A stretch of 33,951 nucleotides of DNA, taken from positions 100,043 through 133,993 of the forward strand of contig JAHFQC010000007.1 in assembly GCA_023259375.1 (NCBI GenBank), in the 5' to 3' direction. Below are positions 33,101 through 33,951 of this stretch, one piece after another. The stretch comes from Alphaproteobacteria bacterium (lineage in GTDB: Bacteria > Pseudomonadota > Alphaproteobacteria > Micropepsales > Micropepsaceae). Both the position numbers and the translations under genes were made by a program. How positions within the stretch are numbered: position 1 is the first letter of the stretch; every line of letters begins with the position of its first letter. The notes beneath the pieces are model-generated. The model was given only the letters and a program-made list of their open reading frames with translations, made no database searches and was not told the origin of the DNA.

Positions 33101-33474
33101 CGCCAGCGTGCGAACGCCCAGCCATCTGGTTATGGCCGCCCTCATCGCCGCAATTACGATCCAGCAACTCGAGCATGCCCGCGACGGCATTCAAGGGCCG
33201 GCCCCCCTTGCGCCCTTCATGCGATGCCTTCGAGCCTGAAGAGATGCAGGCCCGCTTGAAGCTTTTTGCGAAAAGCTTCAGGGACGGACGCAGCGGCATA
33301 AAAATCCTCATCCCAAAGGCTCCCTCGCCTCTGCCGCTTGGGTCTGCGCCCGCCCGGGCGGATGGACCGGATATTACGGAAAACCGGGCCCCCATCGTCA
33401 TGCTCCAAGGGTGGATCGAGTTCCAAGCCGCAAAGCGCGACGTTGTCCTTCTTACCGCATGCAAAAATGTGTGA
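33101..33474 (+). pseudogene. C-terminal remnant of an IS4/Tn5-type transposase
   Basis: The plus strand reads LVMAALIAAITIQQLEHARD, a stop in frame (TGA near 33237), then LEAFCEKLQGRTQRHKNPHP, GSLASAAWVCARPGGWTGYY and GKPGP. After a one-base change at a run of five C residues (33369-33373 region) it continues IVMLQGWIEFQAAKRDVVLL and ends at TGA 33472-33474. The GGWTGYYGKPGPIVML signature is the C-terminus of IS4/Tn5-type transposases. One stop, one frameshift and the absent N-terminal three quarters make it dead. A 10-bp perfect hairpin at 33257-33280 lies within it. Confidence 0.8.
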
Positions 33475-33523
33475 ATCGGGTAGCCGGGGCAGGCGGGGGG
33501 CGCAATGCAGCCGGACCTCACCG

Positions 33524-33951
33524 TCACCCGTTGAACTTGAAGGCGTCAGCGAAATTGATGTCGAAGCGCAGACCGACCAGGAACGCGTTCGACAGATTCT
33601 TGAGGCGCGAAGGATCGTTCATCTGATCGGGATGGATGATGTATTGCAGGTTCGGCTGGATGCGGATCTGCGGCGTCAGGTTAAAGCCGTAGCTCATCTC
33701 CATCATGATCTGATCGCGGTGCTGGGTGCCGCTGCCGCCGGCCAAAGCGCGGGCTATGCGGATATTGTCGAGTTCGAGTCCGGAATATTCCTGGCGCGCA
33801 ATGACGAATGCGAGGCTGTCGGTAGGACGGCTTTTGAACGGGCCGGTCCATTCGAAGCCGGCCATTTGATAGCTGCTTTCGGCAAGCTGGCCGTTGATCT
33901 TTCCGAGCACCGCACCGAGCAAGGTCAGGCCGCGATGGCTGGTCTCATCCG
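33524..33951 (-). CDS. oprB: Carbohydrate-selective porin (OprB-type), C-terminal part
   Basis: The frame is open from the window edge to TGA at 33524-33526, about 141 residues. It reads TSHRGLTLLGAVLGKINGQL, TDSLAFVIARQEYSG, HRDQIMMEMSYGFNLTPQIR, IQPNLQYIIHPDQ, and LSNAFLVGLRFDINF. This is the C-terminal barrel of OprB-like porins, which let sugars pass the outer membrane. The start lies outside the window. It may take part in sugar uptake together with the uronate genes at the other end, but nothing here proves the link. Confidence 0.85.
   Translation of the reverse strand, partial: DETSHRGLTLLGAVLGKINGQLAESSYQMAGFEWTGPFKSRPTDSLAFVIARQEYSGLELDNIRIARALAGGSGTQHRDQIMMEMSYGFNLTPQIRIQPNLQYIIHPDQMNDPSRLKNLSNAFLVGLRFDINFADAFKFNG

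Noticed and set aside
33257..33280. Hairpin considered as a terminator for orfB
   Set aside because: No T-run follows on either strand, and it falls inside IS4-type transposase coding remains.

Overview
The window is GC-rich DNA from a Gram-negative alphaproteobacterium. The evidence is a Caulobacter/sphingomonad-type TonB-dependent receptor, a LigD of PE-ligase-polymerase order, TPR-sulfotransferase and TPR-glycosyltransferase genes, and rhizobial-style IS and HTH remnants. I would place it near Caulobacterales, Sphingomonadales or Micropepsales, but the sequence does not settle the order.

Left block (1-9262), uronate/polysaccharide use: a secreted LamG-like protein cut by the window edge, a TonB-dependent receptor, a divergent Tat-type carboxylesterase, the kduI-kduD pair (5-keto-4-deoxyuronate to 2-keto-3-deoxygluconate) and a LacI-family repressor. 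A 14-bp palindrome, TGACACCGGTGTCA, and close variants lie before the receptor, at the esterase start and before kduI, which suggests one local regulon under the LacI protein. That repressor has no ordinary start codon ahead of its DNA-binding helix. A carbohydrate-porin (OprB) C-terminus at the far right end may belong to a related uptake function.

9440-12250: ligD split into two frames at an A_AAG_GGC sequence, then the 3' half of a tRNA-Gly(GCC) gene with its terminator but no 5' half.

12401-24505, the most interesting part: an ADP-heptose pair (RfaE2/HldC-like adenylyltransferase with an N-terminal frame break, and gmhB) faces a 2,224-residue autotransporter adhesin. The adhesin is preceded on its own strand by a TPR-glycosyltransferase with a heptosyltransferase-like C-terminus, a TPR-sulfotransferase and a decayed, internally deleted hldE. 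Read together this looks like a surface adhesin with its own glycosylation and possibly sulfation genes and nucleotide-heptose supply. The linkage is inference. The adhesin gene carries two 733-bp copies differing at one base.

24508-27211: an alpha/beta hydrolase followed by broken genes (IS1182-type transposase, Fic C-terminus abutting an N-terminally truncated XRE regulator). 27212-32301: a TetR-MFP-RND efflux operon on the minus strand with a palindromic operator over its promoter and a second, shortened TetR gene overlapping the RND stop. 32544-33474: IS3-family orfA and truncated orfB joined directly to a decayed IS4/Tn5-type transposase C-terminus.
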